Positions 21,409-33,664 of a DNA stretch of 64,000 bases are shown piece after piece. The stretch lies in the NCBI GenBank assembly GCA_027563935.2, contig CM050454.1, positions 24,115,501 through 24,179,500 on the forward strand, written 5' to 3'. The first letter of the stretch is position 1. Every line of letters begins with the position of its first letter. The notes below the pieces were generated by a model that did no database searches, had not been told where the DNA came from, and was given only the letters and a program-made list of their open reading frames with translations. The stretch is from Costus lasius (lineage: Eukaryota; Streptophyta; Magnoliopsida; Zingiberales; Costaceae). Made by a program: the position numbers and the translations under genes.

Positions 21409-22219
21409 GTGAAGTCTTGAATTTCGGTTTTAGCATGGTAAGGTTTCCAACAAGCAAATGTATCATCTAACACATCATTTAACACAAACAAATAGATAGA
21501 AATCGATTAGACACCCCACTCACCTCTTAACCGTGAACACTAAGGTGAAAAACTCTCCAAAAATTTCGTCTAAGGCTTGAAGTTCCACCAAGAATCGCCG
21601 CCAATGGAAGGAAACACCTCCAACACCAAAGACTCCGGCCAAGAGAGAAGGAAGATGAAGAAGAAGATCGCCCAAGGCTTCAAGAATCGCCAACTCTTCA
21701 AGCCGTCGCCCAAAGTTTTCCTCCAAGCCAAACAAAACGCCAAAATCTCTACCCTAGCCGAAAATTACTACTTAAACTTTGGGTTTTTAAATTTTAAACC
21801 CATTAACCAATTAATTCAAATAGGGTTTAACCCATTTAACTAATGATTTCGAATTTTTAAACCCAATATCATTTCATTTCATTGCAACCCAATAATCCAA
21901 AGTTTAAGTGAAAATCCAATAAGGGTTAAACTAACATCCAATAAGCTAGTTAACTAATTAAATTTAACATCCATTAAGCTAATTAACACCCAACAAAAAT
22001 TAACAACCAATAATCTCTAATTTAATTAACTATAAATTAATAACCAAAAATCTCTAGTTAATTAACTATAAATTAACAACCAAAAATCTCTAGTTAATTA
22101 ACTATAAATTAACAACCAATACATAGCAAAATATCACAGTCAATAATTTTATTTAAATCATGAACAAAATATCACAGCCAATGAGTTTATTTAAATCAAA
22201 AATAATGCTTACCAGGACT

Positions 22220-22237
22220 TAAGATCCTTGGATCTTA
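22220..22237. repeat. terminal palindrome in T1 LTR end
   Basis: TAAGATCCTTGGATCTTA has 8-base arms around TT, two bases inside the LTR end. The same palindrome is at all T2 LTR ends and at the other T1 LTR end. Confidence 0.8.
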
Positions 22238-22239
22238 CA

Positions 22240-22252
22240 TCCCTCCCTCCTT
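22240..22252 (-). promoter_or_regulatory. polypurine tract of T1
   Basis: The minus strand reads AAGGAGGGAGGGA adjoining the 3' LTR, 16 bases after the end of pol. This is a typical plus-strand primer. Confidence 0.85.
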
Positions 22253-22268
22253 ATAAAGCTTTAGTCCT

Positions 22269-25200
22269 CTAAAGCTCAGCATCCATATCATCAAAAAGAT
22301 AAGCATAAAACTTCCTCATATCAGCTTCAGTCTCCCAAGTCGCCTCCTCAGTCGACTGATTTCCCCAGATAACCTTTACCAAAGGTATAGACTTATTCCT
22401 CAAAACTTTATCCTTTCTATCCACAATCCGGAGAGGTCTTTCCTCAAAGGTCAAATCACTCTGAATCTGAAGAGGTTCTAATTCCAATACATGAGATGGA
22501 TCAGGATGATATTTCCTCAAAACAGAAACATGGAACACATTATGCACATGATCCATAGCAGGAGGTAAAGCTAACCGGTAAGCCACTAGACCAATTCTCT
22601 CAATAATGTCAAAAGGGCCTACAAACCTAGGGCTCAACTTGCCCTTTTTGCCAAAACTCATAACACCCTTAGTAGGTGATACCTTTAAGAAAACATGATC
22701 CCCTACCATAAACTCCAGGGAACGACGATGGTCATCAGCATAACTCTTCTGTCTGTCCCGAGCAATTTTCAATTTATCCTGAATCTCTCTGACCTTATCA
22801 GTAGTCTCCTGTACTGCATCAGATCTCAAAATCATTCTATCACCAGTCTCCTCCCAACACAAGGGAGTTCTACACCTTCTTCCATACAAAGCTTCATAAG
22901 GAGCCATCTGAATACTTGAGTGGAAACTATTATTATAAGTGAACTCTATCAAAGATAGATCCCGGTTCCACTCAGAACTCCAATCAACCACATAAGCTCT
23001 CAACAAGTCTTCTAGAGTCTGTATAGTACGCTCCGTCTGGCCATCAGACTGAGGATGGTATGCTGTACTAAAACTCAACTTAGTACCCAAACCCTCCTGT
23101 AAGCTCTTCCAAAATCTGGACAAAAACCGAGAGTCCCTATCAGACACAATATCGACAGGCACTCCATGCAGTCTGACTATCTCATCAATGTATAATCTAG
23201 CCAGCCTCTCTAAAGAATAAGTCATCTTAATCGGAAGAAAATGGGCTGATTTAGTGAGTCTATCAACGATCACCCAAATAGCATCATGACCCAATCTGGT
23301 TCTAGGCAAACCACACACAAAATCCATACTGATGCATTCCCACTTCCACTCAGGAATAGGAAGGGGCTGCAACAAACCACCAGGCTTCTGGTGTTCAGCC
23401 TTTACAGTCTGACAAGTTAAACACCTAGAGATAAAATCGATTACCTCTTTCTTCATACCCGACCACCAAAAATTTTTCTTGAGGTCCTGATACATTTTAG
23501 TCACGCCAGGATGTAGAGAATATTTGGAGTTATGGCTGTCCTCCAATATTTCTTTCCTCAAGCTCGGTTCCTCAGGGACACATACCCTTCCACGAAACCG
23601 AAGAATACCATCACCAGACAAGCTAAAATCCTGAACTGCTCCATCAACCAAACTATCCCTGATCTGAACTAATCTCGGATCCACAGACTGCTGATCTCTG
23701 ATCTTCTGCAACAAAGCAAACTGTACTCTGAGAAAGGCCACATAACCTGACTGAACTCTAGGAGAAACACTGATCCTGAGATCGCTGAACTCCTGCAGTA
23801 ACCGCCACTCACTGACTCGTAGTGCCGCTACTGAAGTAACTGGATGTCTGCTCAGTGCATCAGCCACCACATTGGCCGTTCCAGCCTGATACTGAATAGA
23901 GAAGTCATAGTCTTTGATCAACTCCATCCATCTTCTCTGTCTCATGTTCAACTCCTTCTGAGTGAAGATGTACTTGAGACTCTAGTGGTCAGTGAACAGA
24001 TCAAACTCCTGACCCAGTAAATAGTGGCGCCATATCTTCAAAGCAAAGACTACGGCCGCCAACTCTAAATCATGAGTAGGATAGTTCAATTCATACTCCT
24101 TCAGTTGTCTCGAAGCATAGGCTACTACAGAACCCTTCTGCATCAAGACACAACCCAACCCTTTGCCTGAAGCATCCGTATAAACAGTAAACCTTTCCCC
24201 ATCACTAGGAATAATGAGGATCAGTGTACTAGTCAACCTCCTCTTCAGCTCTTGAAAGCTCTCTTCACACTTGTCATCCCAAATAAATTTAGCCTCCTTT
24301 CTGGTTAATTTAGTTAAAGGACCCGCCAGCTTGGAGAATCCCTCAACAAATCTCCGGTAGTAACCTGCTAAACCCAAGAAACTTCTGATCTCAGTAGCAC
24401 TAGTCGGTCTTCCCCAATCAAGGATGGCTTGCACTTTAACTGGATCCACAGACACCCCTTGACCAGAAATCACATGTCCCAAGAAGCTGATCTTCTCTAG
24501 CCAGAACTCACACTTACTAGCCTTGGCAAATAATCGGTTCTTCCTCAGAACCTCCAGCACTCTGCGCAAGTCACTGACATGATCTGAAGTAGTCCGTGAG
24601 TATACCAAAATATCGTCTATAAAGACTACCACACAAGAGTCAAGCAATTCATGGAATACCCTGTTCATCAAATCCATGAAGACAGCAGGTGCATTCGTCA
24701 GTCCAAAAGGCATAACTAAAAATTCAAAATGCCCATACCTGGTCCTGAAAGCAGTCTTAAATATATCCTCATCCTTGACTCTAAGCTGATAATACCCTGA
24801 TCTCAGATCAATCTTAGAGAACACTGTAGCTCCCTGTAATTGATCAAACAGATCATCAATTCTGGGAAGAGGATACTTATTCTTGATAGTCACTTGGTTC
24901 AGTTGCCTGTAGTCTATACACATCCTCAGGGTTCCATCCTTCTTCTTTACGAACAACACTGGCGCTCCCCAGGGAGAAGCACTAGGCCGAATGTACCCTT
25001 TCTCTAGCAATTCCTCCAGTTGTTTCTTAAGCTCAGCCAGCTCTGAGGTAGCCATGCGATAAGGAGCTCTGGAGATAGGTGCCGTACCTAGCACCAACTC
25101 AATGCCAAACTCTACTTCTCTAATTGGTGGCAAGCCTGAAAATTCTTCAGAGAACACATCAGGAAATTCTTTCACCACCGCCATCTGAGTCAAATCAGAA

Positions 25201-26873
25201 GTAGAATCATCCTGCACCTTAACATGCGCAAGATAACCCTTGCATCCACTAGCAAGTAACTTCCTGGCCTGCAGGAAAGATATTACATGTGGTACTTGGT
25301 CTGACACTAGACCTCTCACAAAAATCCTACTCCCATCTAGCAGATTTAAAGTGATTACTTTCTCAAAGCAATCCACAGTAGCATGATGTGAGGATAACCA
25401 ATCCATACCTAGGATGACATCATAATCTTGCATGTCTAAGAGGATTAGATCTACCAGAAACTCATAACCCTCTACATGCACTACACAATTAGCACAAACA
25501 GTATCTGTAGACAATGATTTTCCCAAGGGAGTACTGACAGACACAACATAATCTAGCATCTTAGGTACAACAGGTAAACATGCAGCAAATTTAACAGATA
25601 CAAAAGATAAATTTGCACCAGGGTCAAATAAGATACGAGCTAACTGATCAAATACAAATAAGGTACCTTCCACGACGGATCGGGAAGCTCGTGTGTCCTT
25701 CTCAGCCACAGCATAAACTCGTGTCTGGACTGTAGGCTTTTCTGCGCCTCTATTCTGTATCTCAGGCTCTTTGCAGTCCTTGACCATGTGTCCAGGTTTC
25801 TTACACCTGAAGCATACACCATTCCTCTTATGACAGTCCTTCACCAGATGTCCCTTGATCCCACAATAATTACAAGTCCTATCCTCTGTGATACTGTTCT
25901 TTACATCTCTGACATCCCTGAACTGCTGCGGTGCATCCCTGGACTGCTGCGGTGCCTTGTAAGAGTAAGGCTTATACCTGCTCTTCTTGTAGTCCTTATG
26001 TTTAGGGTACTTCTTACCCTTGCTGCCACTACCATACTGAGGAACCGCCGCCTCAGCTGCAGGAACCACTGTCACGGCAACATGAGAACTCCTCTCAGCT
26101 ATGTATCTCTCAATGGTGCGTGCTCGCCCAACAGTCTCAACATAGGTCTCCAAGTGCTGAGCACCAACCTGCTCTCTAATGTCCCATCTGAGACCTCTGA
26201 GAAACTTGGTAGCTCTCCTCTTTTCAGTGTTTATCAGGTGAGGAGCATACTTTCCCAACTTAGTGAACTGCATCTCATACTGGTCCACTGTCATATCACC
26301 TTGCTCCAGGTGAATAAATTCCACCTCTCGGTCCTCCACCAAGCTATCAGGGAAGTACTTCTCGTTAAATCGAGACAAGAAGTAAGGCCAATCTACAGTC
26401 TCATGTCTTTCTTCGGCAAGTCTCACCACGCCCTTCCACCACTCATCTGCGTCAGCACGCATCATATAGGTGGCCAGACACAGCTTGTCTTTGTCCGAGC
26501 ACCGCATAACTTGGAAAATCTTTTCCAAGACCAACTGCCAGTTCTCGGCAGTACTGGATTCTGAGCCCCCATAAAAAGAGCTGGGACCCAGTTTCTGGAA
26601 TTCACTCACAAGTGAGGCATAGCGCCTGTGAGCGCCCTCCTGAGAGTCATCCCCCACCGCCCGAGTAGTAGTCTGGGGTCTCTCTTGAGTCAACTGCTGC
26701 AAGAGCTGCTGTTGCGCCTCTTGATGCTGAGTCTGTTGCTGCTGCAGCATCTGAGCTTGCCTCTCTATCATGGCACCTTGTTGCTGTACCATGCCAGTCA
26801 GAGCCTCAATAGTTCTCGTGAGGTTCGAAGGCTGCTCATCCTCGCCACTAGCATTTCCTCTGGTTCGCACCAT
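22269..26873 (-). pseudogene. gag-pol: gypsy/chromovirus Gag-Pol of T1 with one nonsense codon
   Basis: The ATG is at 26873 and the stop at 22271-22269; the frame is open except for a TAG at 23984-23982 (CAG in T2). Gag has a glutamine-rich coiled-coil-like N-terminus and a retrotransposon Gag domain (about residues 90-260). Two CCHC knuckles follow (about 332-365), then protease with FDPGAN (about 415). RT has FIDD (about 750), and RNase H has TDAS (about 900). The stop falls late in RNase H at codon 964. Beyond it lie the HHCC region, integrase with D, D and E (MDF, SDRD, TERTIQ) and a C-terminal chromodomain-like tail. RT before integrase is the Ty3/gypsy order. A single Gln-to-stop change would truncate the polyprotein and remove integrase. 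I favour Tekay/Del from the tail and LTR length. Confidence 0.93.
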
Positions 26874-26985
26874 CTTAAATTCCTACACACACATGCCATA
26901 GTCAGGAAAACAAACATAAACCTGTCCGGTGTCTAGCAATACACAAACATGTTTTCCCCCCGAACTAAGTTTTAGCTAGCCAACT

Positions 26986-26997
26986 GCTCTGATACCA
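26986..26997 (-). promoter_or_regulatory. primer-binding site of T1
   Basis: The minus strand reads TGGTATCAGAGC three bases after the 5' LTR. This is complementary to initiator methionine tRNA and usual for chromoviruses of plants. Confidence 0.9.
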
Positions 26998-27000
26998 TTC

Positions 27001-27209
27001 TGTAACATCCCGTTATCTTAACCCCAAACAAGCAACACAATTCATGAAAGAAACAGGATGTTATCATACAAGATCGATACATATGCTAGGTAAAACCCCG
27101 TTCAGGAAACCCGATCTGAAAATTTCGAAAATCCATACATATAAATCTCCAGGTAAACACAATTTCATAAAGGTACCTGCCACCACGCATTCCTTGCACT
27201 AGACATATG
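27001..27209 (-). repeat. 5' LTR of T1, segment left of solo LTR A5
   Basis: Starts (plus strand) TGTAACATCCCG as in the other LTR and stops at GACATATG, where A5 has inserted. It resumes after the duplicated ATATG at 28907. Confidence 0.92.
27205..27209. repeat. left TSD ATATG of A5
   Basis: ATATG flanks A5 on both sides (also 28902-28906). The undisturbed T1 LTR at about 19506-19515 has a single ATATG here. Confidence 0.95.
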
Positions 27210-28901
27210 TGTTGGGGTATGCCCTTAAGGCTAATGTTTGAGGCCTGTGGGAATGTATCTGTATCATGTAATAAACTGTTATGTTTATAAAGGCATGGTT
27301 ATTATTCAGTTGTTTACATTGTCTGCTGCAATATATGTTCTTCTGAATAATGTCTCAAAGCTGTTCAGCTAGGCTGACGTGCTATAAGTCCTTAGTCGAG
27401 ATATCTTGGTGAACATGAGACAGCCTTGATATGATTGAGACTAATATGTGTTCTAATCTTATAGGATGCTTCGAGCATGGAATAAGGTGTAGACTCATGG
27501 GTACATTGGATGTACTGGACAGACCCTACTAGGATGTTCAATTGTTTGTCACAATGTGAATATTCCTTGAGTGAGACAAGTGGCACATTTCCTTTGACTT
27601 GAGATCACTTGTGTTTTCTAAATGATGATTGTCATTGTTTTGAGATAGTTCAATATCATTTGAAACATAATGATTATAGACTATCTTGGATGGTGAACTT
27701 GAATCAGGTTAGGGCACTAGTGATAGACATAGGATTGCCGTCTCCTTGTTTAAGGAGTGTGATGTTCTAAAGGGGCCCCCCGGATGAGATGATTGAGAAA
27801 GTGTATGGCCATACCCAGATGACTATGTTCGTCTGATCTAATCATGCTTATCATATTGGAGTTACAGGCTTGACAGGCTTGTCCAATAAGAACATCCAGT
27901 GGCAAAGGAAATATGCATGCCTAGTGAGGTTGATTCACACTTGTGCTGTTTTTGGGTGTAGTCTTGGAAGACTCTTTCCTTTATATCGGGAGACAGTGAT
28001 GTGTTGCTAGATACCCCTCACTGATCGTGATAACGTGAGTTATCGTTACCGACATTTAAAGGAAACCCTCAGGGTCGCACAATTTGATGATATGGCTTAC
28101 TTAAGTTAGATCGTGTGGACTGAATTGTTTGGGTTCAGTTTAAAGGGATTTAATCTCTGATTGAAAGTGAGATCTGGTCTGATCATGTTTGATTGATTAG
28201 GGCTTGAGATCGGTAAGCTTCGATCGAGAGAATGAATGCTAGATCAGTCAGATCAGAAGCATTGAGAGATTGACGGTCAGATCGAGAGCCTTTGGGTTTA
28301 TTTTGATCTGGACTTATTTCTTGGTTTATTTGGTTAGTGGACCAAATCGGTTTGAACCAGCTCATGGATGAGCGCATGGTTCAATGGTGATGTGGCATTT
28401 GCGATTGGGGTAAACCCAAGATCGCATATGGAGAAGTGGGATGCTATTTTTAGCACTTCTCAAACGTGGCCATGAACTCACGTCGCCCCTCTCTTGCCTC
28501 TTCACGCAATTGACGCCTCCTTGGGTTGTCATCGAGCGGCATTCTCGTGTGAGGAAGTCTAAGGCGACAAGAGAAAAACGCCAAGAAAGAAAAAGCTCTC
28601 TTTTCCCTTTTGCATTCGATCAGAGACACCTTGGACGACTCTTGCTAGCACAAGGGATGACAAGAAGGAGCCAAGACTCATCTTGTGTGTGACGATTTGG
28701 AGGAGATCTTCATTGCTCTCTTTCTTCCAAGGCGCCATCTAGAAATGGCAATGGTATGGATCGAATCACTTCTTATACAATCGTTTTTGTTAAGTTGATC
28801 ATATGATACATGCTCTTCGATCTATGAAACCCTTTATCCGCTGCCCCCTACTTTGATTGCGCCACTTTAGGGTTTTGCTCCCCCTCGAAGGGGACTCTTC
28901 A
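27210..28901 (+). mobile_element. Angela solo LTR A5 (1692 bp)
   Basis: A full-length Angela LTR from TGTTGGGGTATGCCC to GACTCTTCA with perfect ATATG TSDs and no internal sequence. A solo LTR with intact TSDs is the standard product of recombination between the two LTRs of one element. It carries the promoter-region dyad TGCGAT...ATCGCA (28400-28426) and CTATTTTTAG at about 28443. Confidence 0.95.
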
Positions 28902-28906
28902 ATATG
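28902..28906. repeat. right TSD ATATG of A5
   Basis: Second copy of the A5 target duplication. Confidence 0.95.
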
Positions 28907-31632
28907 CAAGGCAACAGTTATATCAAATCCGTATCAAATCCATAAAATCCATAAAATCCATAAAGGTACCTGCCACCAGGCAATACTTGCACTAGACATA
29001 TGCAAGTTACAGGTATATCAAAACCGTTGGCATAAATACAATTCGATTCGAAATTCAAAGCAAAGCCACAAAAATAGATTTTTATAAACTCATACCAAAC
29101 ACCGAAACCAGGCCAAAGCCCGCGGTGACACAAAGATCAAACTCATAAAACTGCCACAACCGGCAACATAATATCACATAGTTTAGCCACACTGGCAACC
29201 CAAATTCTCATAATTCACATAGTTCACATAGTTCATATAGTTCACATAATTCATATAGTTCGGCCACAATCGGCCCCAAATAATTAAGCACAAAAGTTCT
29301 TAAACAGCAAACTAGCGATATCCATGCCAATGCTAACTCAAGAAATGCGCCCCTGCTCTATGCCTGAAAATAGTGAGGGGTGAACTACACAGCCCAGTGA
29401 GTGGATAGTCTAAATCGACCATCCATAACATACACTCAAAAATATAGACAGATTATTTTAAAAATCTTTAACAGGAACATTATGTCAACATATAACAACA
29501 TAAAGAAAACAGAAGTCATATAAATAGTCAAATGTACACACCAACATATAACAAACTCAGGTTCTAGAGTTATACTCTAAACCAACTCAGATGTACACAC
29601 CAACACTTAATTAACCTAGTTGTCCAGCATATTCAGCAGTGACCATTATGGTCTAACCCGGCTTTGGCCTAAGCACTGGGAGACTGCAAAATTTCATGCA
29701 ACATATAAACATGGACAGTGAGTAGAATCAAGAGGTGGCCCCCGCCAGGTCACGACGTGGCACTTTGCTCTAAAACACCCCATAACACATCGATGGATAG
29801 TGTGTAGATTCAAGAGGTGGCCCCCACCGGGTCACGACGTGGCACTTTGCTCTACGACACCCCATATCACAAAAAGAGTGATGACATCAAGAGGTGGCCC
29901 CTGTCCGACCAAGACATGGCACTTTGCGTCAAAACCCGTTCTCCCAAAAGGTTCCTACTGGACAACAGACACATCTTATATCTTATTTCACAACGGTGGA
30001 CTTCTAAGTGTCAACTAGACTCTAGGATAGTCATCACAATAATCATATCGGGCAGGCTGAACATCAACCCCCATCACAATAATCATAACAGGTAGGCTGA
30101 ACATCAACCCCCTCACATATCACAATACAGGGCTGAAATCTCAAACCCTTAACATATTACACATACTATCCCCTTGAGTACACAGTCACACTTAGCCTTA
30201 GTCCTACCCATCACATAACACATAATATTCTAAATTCCCATAACCACATAATATTCCAAAAATCACAAATCACATAATATTTAAGAACCACATAAACTTC
30301 ATAAAAATCACATTGTAGTGTAGTCCTTAGGTTTCATGCTGATTAGTTCAGTCTAACCTTGCTATGTTATCACCCAAATTTCTTCAATAAAAATGCATGA
30401 CCATAAAATTATTAGCATTACTGGCAATTATCAGGGCATTCAAAAATTTAACATAAGATTTAAAATACAACATATATATATAAATTTAAACCCTAGTTAA
30501 CCATTTAAGAATACATTACATAGGATTAAAATTACAACACATATAGCCCACGATTTCAAGCATATTATCTATTTCAAAAGTGCAACCCTAGTTAACAAGA
30601 ATTTCCTTAATTTCGGTTTTTTTCATGATACATACATCCTTGTAACTTTTCGGTTTTTCACATGAAGAAACATCTAATACCTTAAATTTGGTTTTCATCA
30701 TATAATCACCTTTACAAAATTCAGTTTTCATGATATAATCACCTTTACAAAATTCGGTTTTCATCACATAATCACCTTTACAAAATTCGGTTTTCATCAT
30801 AGTGAAGTCTTGAATTTCAGTTTTAGCATGGTAAGGTTTCCAACAAGCAAATGTATCATCTAACACATCATTTAACACAAACAAATAGATAGAAATCGAT
30901 TAGACACCCCACTCACCTCTTAACCGTGAACACTAAGGTGAAAAACTCTCCAAAAATTTCGTCTAAGGCTTGAAGTTCCACCAAGAATCGCCGCCAATGG
31001 AAGGAAACACCTCCAACACCAAAGACTCCGGCCAAGAGAGAAGGAAGATGAAGAAGAAGATCGCCCAAGGCTTCAAGAATCGCCAACTCTTCAAGCCGTC
31101 GCCCAAAGTTTTCCTCCAAGCCAAACAAAACGCCAAAATCTCTACCCTAGCCGAAAATTACTACTTAAACTTTGGGTTTTTAAATTTTAAACCCATTAAC
31201 CAATTAATTCAAATAGGGTTTAACCCATTTAACTAATGATTTCGAATTTTTAAACCCAATATCATTTCATTTCATTGCAACCCAATAATCCAAAGTTTAA
31301 GTGAAAATCCAATAAGGGTTAAACTAACATCCAATAAGCTAGTTAACTAATTAAATTTAACATCCATTAAGCTAATTAACGCCCAACAAAAATTAACAAC
31401 CAATAATCTCTAATTTAATTAACTATAAATTAATAACCAAAAATCTCTAGTTAATTAACTATAAATTAACAACCAAAAATCTCTAGTTAATTAACTATAA
31501 ATTAACAACCAATACATAGCAAAATATCACAGTCAATAATTTTATTTAAATCATGAACAAAATATCACAGCCAATGAGTTTATTTAAATAAAAAATAATG
31601 CTTACCAGGACTTAAGATCCTTGGATCTTACA
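28907..31632 (-). repeat. 5' LTR of T1, main segment
   Basis: Continues the T1 LTR from CAAGGCAACAG to GGATCTTACA. With 27001-27209 it totals 2935 bp, equal to the 3' LTR. It has the three-unit subrepeat array at 29728-29931, the 33-bp minisatellite at 30684-30801 and the terminal palindrome. Confidence 0.92.
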
Positions 31633-31637
31633 GCTAG
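31633..31637. repeat. right TSD GCTAG of T1
   Basis: Second copy of the T1 target duplication. The A3 LTR resumes immediately after it. Confidence 0.95.
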
Positions 31638-31902
31638 CACAAAGATCAACAAGAGGAAGCCATCTCTCTTCTTGTGTGCGTCACTTGTGGAGAAGATCTC
31701 TCTTGGTCTTTGTTTCCAAGCCGCATCCACTCATGGCTATGGTATGAACTTCCGCTTGATCCATTCAATCATTTGAAGTTGATCATAAGAATATATTACA
31801 TGCGATTTTGGTGAAAACCCTAGCATCTTCATGCGAAAATGTTATATGCGCCACCCTTAGGGTTTCACCCCCTTGCGCTCCCCCTTGAAGGGGACTCTTC
31901 AA
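31638..31902 (+). repeat. 5' LTR of A3, right segment
   Basis: The final 265 bases of the A3 LTR, ending GGGGACTCTTCA, two bases before the primer site. Joined with 17871-19304 it makes a 1699-bp LTR. Confidence 0.92.
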
Positions 31903-31904
31903 TT

Positions 31905-31916
31905 GGTATCAGAGGA
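31905..31916 (+). promoter_or_regulatory. primer-binding site of A3
   Basis: TGGTATCAGAGG lies two bases after the LTR and is complementary to the initiator methionine tRNA 3' end. Confidence 0.92.
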
Positions 31917-32647
31917 TAGGTTCTTATATGTTCTTATGATTGCTTTGTGTGATCCATGTATGCTTGATGCTTAGATCTATGTTTTCTCTTCATGCGATTA
32001 TACTAGTTGATAGTATGTTCATGTTGCGCATGTATGAGAGTCATGTTGGCGCTAGTTGATAGTTGCGCATGTTGTTCTTGATGTTTTCACAAAACTTGAT
32101 GACTTGCGCGTTTACTAGATCTAAGAGGCGCCTACTATAAACCCTTAGACGGGTTGATGGGGTTGAAAGCATCATCTAGTATAGATCAAATTAGTCTGAT
32201 CAGACCATCTGACAGCCTAGATGGATCGACCAGATGGCACCTGTGCGCAAGCACGAGGTGGCTATAAGTCGATTGCATCACAGGCGTGTAGCGAGGTCTG
32301 GTTGAGACAACCAGTGAACACACATGAGTTAGGCCCGGGGTCACACCCGCTTGCCAGAACTCATGTTGGCTGTTCAGCCCTTGGCGCATGCATGGTTGAC
32401 CATTAGGTCAACTCGAGTCAGTAAGGACTTGGTGCATGCAAGGGCATAGATCTAACTAGATTGATGAGTGGATCCCTATCAATGGACCGTTGTAAGGTTG
32501 TAGGGCACATAAGAAAATTAAAATTGATGCCAATGGGTTTTCAAAATTTTATTTTCTTTGTAATGGATCACATGTTGATTGAATGATGCCATGATGCTTG
32601 TTTATTTAATCTTATGTGGGTTGCCCTTTTAATGTGTGCTGTGCTGG

Positions 32648-32733
32648 GGCCTGCGAGCCTGGTAAATTATTATTTTTGTGATCTGCGAGTCACATTTTTA
32701 ATTAATTTATTGTATATTTGACCTGCGAGTCAA
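32648..32733 (+). other. three CUGCGA-loop hairpins in A3 leader
   Basis: GGC-CTGCGA-GCC (32648-32659), GTGAT-CTGCGA-GTCAC (32678-32693) and TTGAC-CTGCGA-GTCAA (32718-32733) share the loop but have different self-complementary stems. A4 has the same three at 36272-36283, 36314-36329 and 36354-36369. Its middle stem reads GTGAT/ATCAC, turning a U-G pair into U-A. Confidence 0.7.
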
Positions 32734-32734
32734 G

Positions 32735-32773
32735 CTTGTCTAGATAGATTAAAATGTATTTTAATTAGACAAG
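32735..32773 (+). other. long stem-loop in A3 leader
   Basis: CTTGTCTA pairs with TAGACAAG, and, after an unpaired GATAG on the 5' side, ATTAAAA pairs with TTTTAAT around TGTA. In A4 (36371-36409) the inner arms are ATCAAAA and TTTTGAT, a compensatory T-A to C-G change. Confidence 0.7.
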
Positions 32774-33132
32774 AGCACAAAAGCACACATCGCAGAGGGG
32801 CATTCAGCTGGTGGGCGCACCTGAGCTGCATTGAGCGCTAGGGCCCTGGGTTGGACCAGATGAGATGCAAAAGACCCAAGAAGAGCAAGTGAAGACTTAA
32901 GTTGATTTAAGGTCTTACTTAGGCTCTATGGGCTTTTACCACATAAGATCCATGCTTTCTTTTATTGTTTATATAAGTAGAACAGCATGATTTATTTATC
33001 TTCTGCTATCACCATAGGAATTGCATGATAGTGAAGAAGATAAAAGACCGTTAAAATCCAACGCTAAAATATCAAGCTCGTAAGCCTTCTGACGCGAAAC
33101 CTCGCTGTTCTGATTATCGTTGGAGCCGTGTT

Positions 33133-33473
33133 GTACCCACTCAGTGGGCACGTCCATCTATCTTCAGACGGTGTGCGATTTCACCTGCGTGTTACAGAGA
33201 AGGGATTTATCGCTTCTCGTTGCTCAGCATAGCACGTGGTGGTCCAGGGAGTAGGTCGGGTTAGCTTGACCATGTAGGCTACATATGGGGCATATGTGAG
33301 CTATATGGAGGCAGCCATCTGTGGGATCAGAGACTGTGTTGTACCAACTCAGTTGGCACAGTCTGCTGGATTGCCCAGATGAAGGGGAATCGCACGGGTT
33401 GGCGATTGGCAGGGACTGCCTACCAGAAATTAGTACTTGTATTCTCTGTGCATCTTATCTCGCCTGAGCGGGA
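33133..33473 (+). other. three further leader hairpins (H1-H3) of A3
   Basis: H1 is GTACCCACTCAGTGGGCAC (33133-33151). H2 is GTACCAACTCAGTTGGCAC (33341-33359). H3 is TCTCGCCTGAGCGGGA (33458-33473). H1 and H2 differ by paired changes that keep the stem. Hairpins stand at the matching places and similar spacing in the D1 leader. Confidence 0.65.
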
Positions 33474-33664
33474 CGCGGAGACCAAGTATGAAATCTGGAT
33501 CCCATCTCACTAAAAGAGTGTTACTCTTTCGGACTGTTTAATGGATTTTTCAGTCAGATAAAATAGTGAGAAAAGAATCTTTCTTAAGTCCTGGATTGAT
33601 TCTAAACATTGATACTGACCTTGCTGTTCTTGCATTGTTGTAGATTCCTGCAGCAACGAACACC

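Larger units (their letters stand above)
19305..22239 (-). repeat. 3' LTR of T1 (2935 bp)
   Basis: On the plus strand it reads TGTAACATCCC...GGATCTTACA, with TG/CA ends. It contains three G-box-like subrepeats (20335-20538), a 33-bp minisatellite (21291-21408), an AT-rich tandem array of about 36-bp units (around 22020-22115) and a terminal palindrome (22220-22237). No protein-coding function is seen in its small ORFs. Confidence 0.93.
19305..31632 (-). mobile_element. Tekay-type Ty3/gypsy element T1 (minus strand), carrying solo LTR A5
   Basis: A complete element in minus orientation: 3' LTR 19305-22239, internal 22240-27000, 5' LTR 27001-31632 interrupted by A5. Both LTRs are 2935 bp once A5 and its duplicated target are removed. 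By eye I count about ten differences between them, so the insertion is recent. TSD is GCTAG. Confidence 0.93.
31917..33664 (+). other. untranslated leader of A3 (about 1.75 kb)
   Basis: No coding region is seen. It is close to the A4 leader (35547-37300) along its length. It contains a 7-bp hairpin with an AGA loop (32298-32314), a cluster of three hairpins with CTGCGA loops (32648-32733), a long stem (32735-32773), and three further hairpins (33133-33151, 33341-33359, 33458-33473). Long leaders are known for BARE/Angela elements and carry RNA signals. Confidence 0.8.

Noticed and set aside
21980..22120. AT-rich tandem stretch as replication origin or matrix attachment site
   Set aside because: AT-richness and 36-bp repetition inside an LTR are not enough to claim such a role.
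25788..26564. 258-residue plus-strand ORF opposite T1 gag
   Set aside because: Antisense shadow of gag. In T2 the matching region is broken to 123 residues, so it is not maintained.
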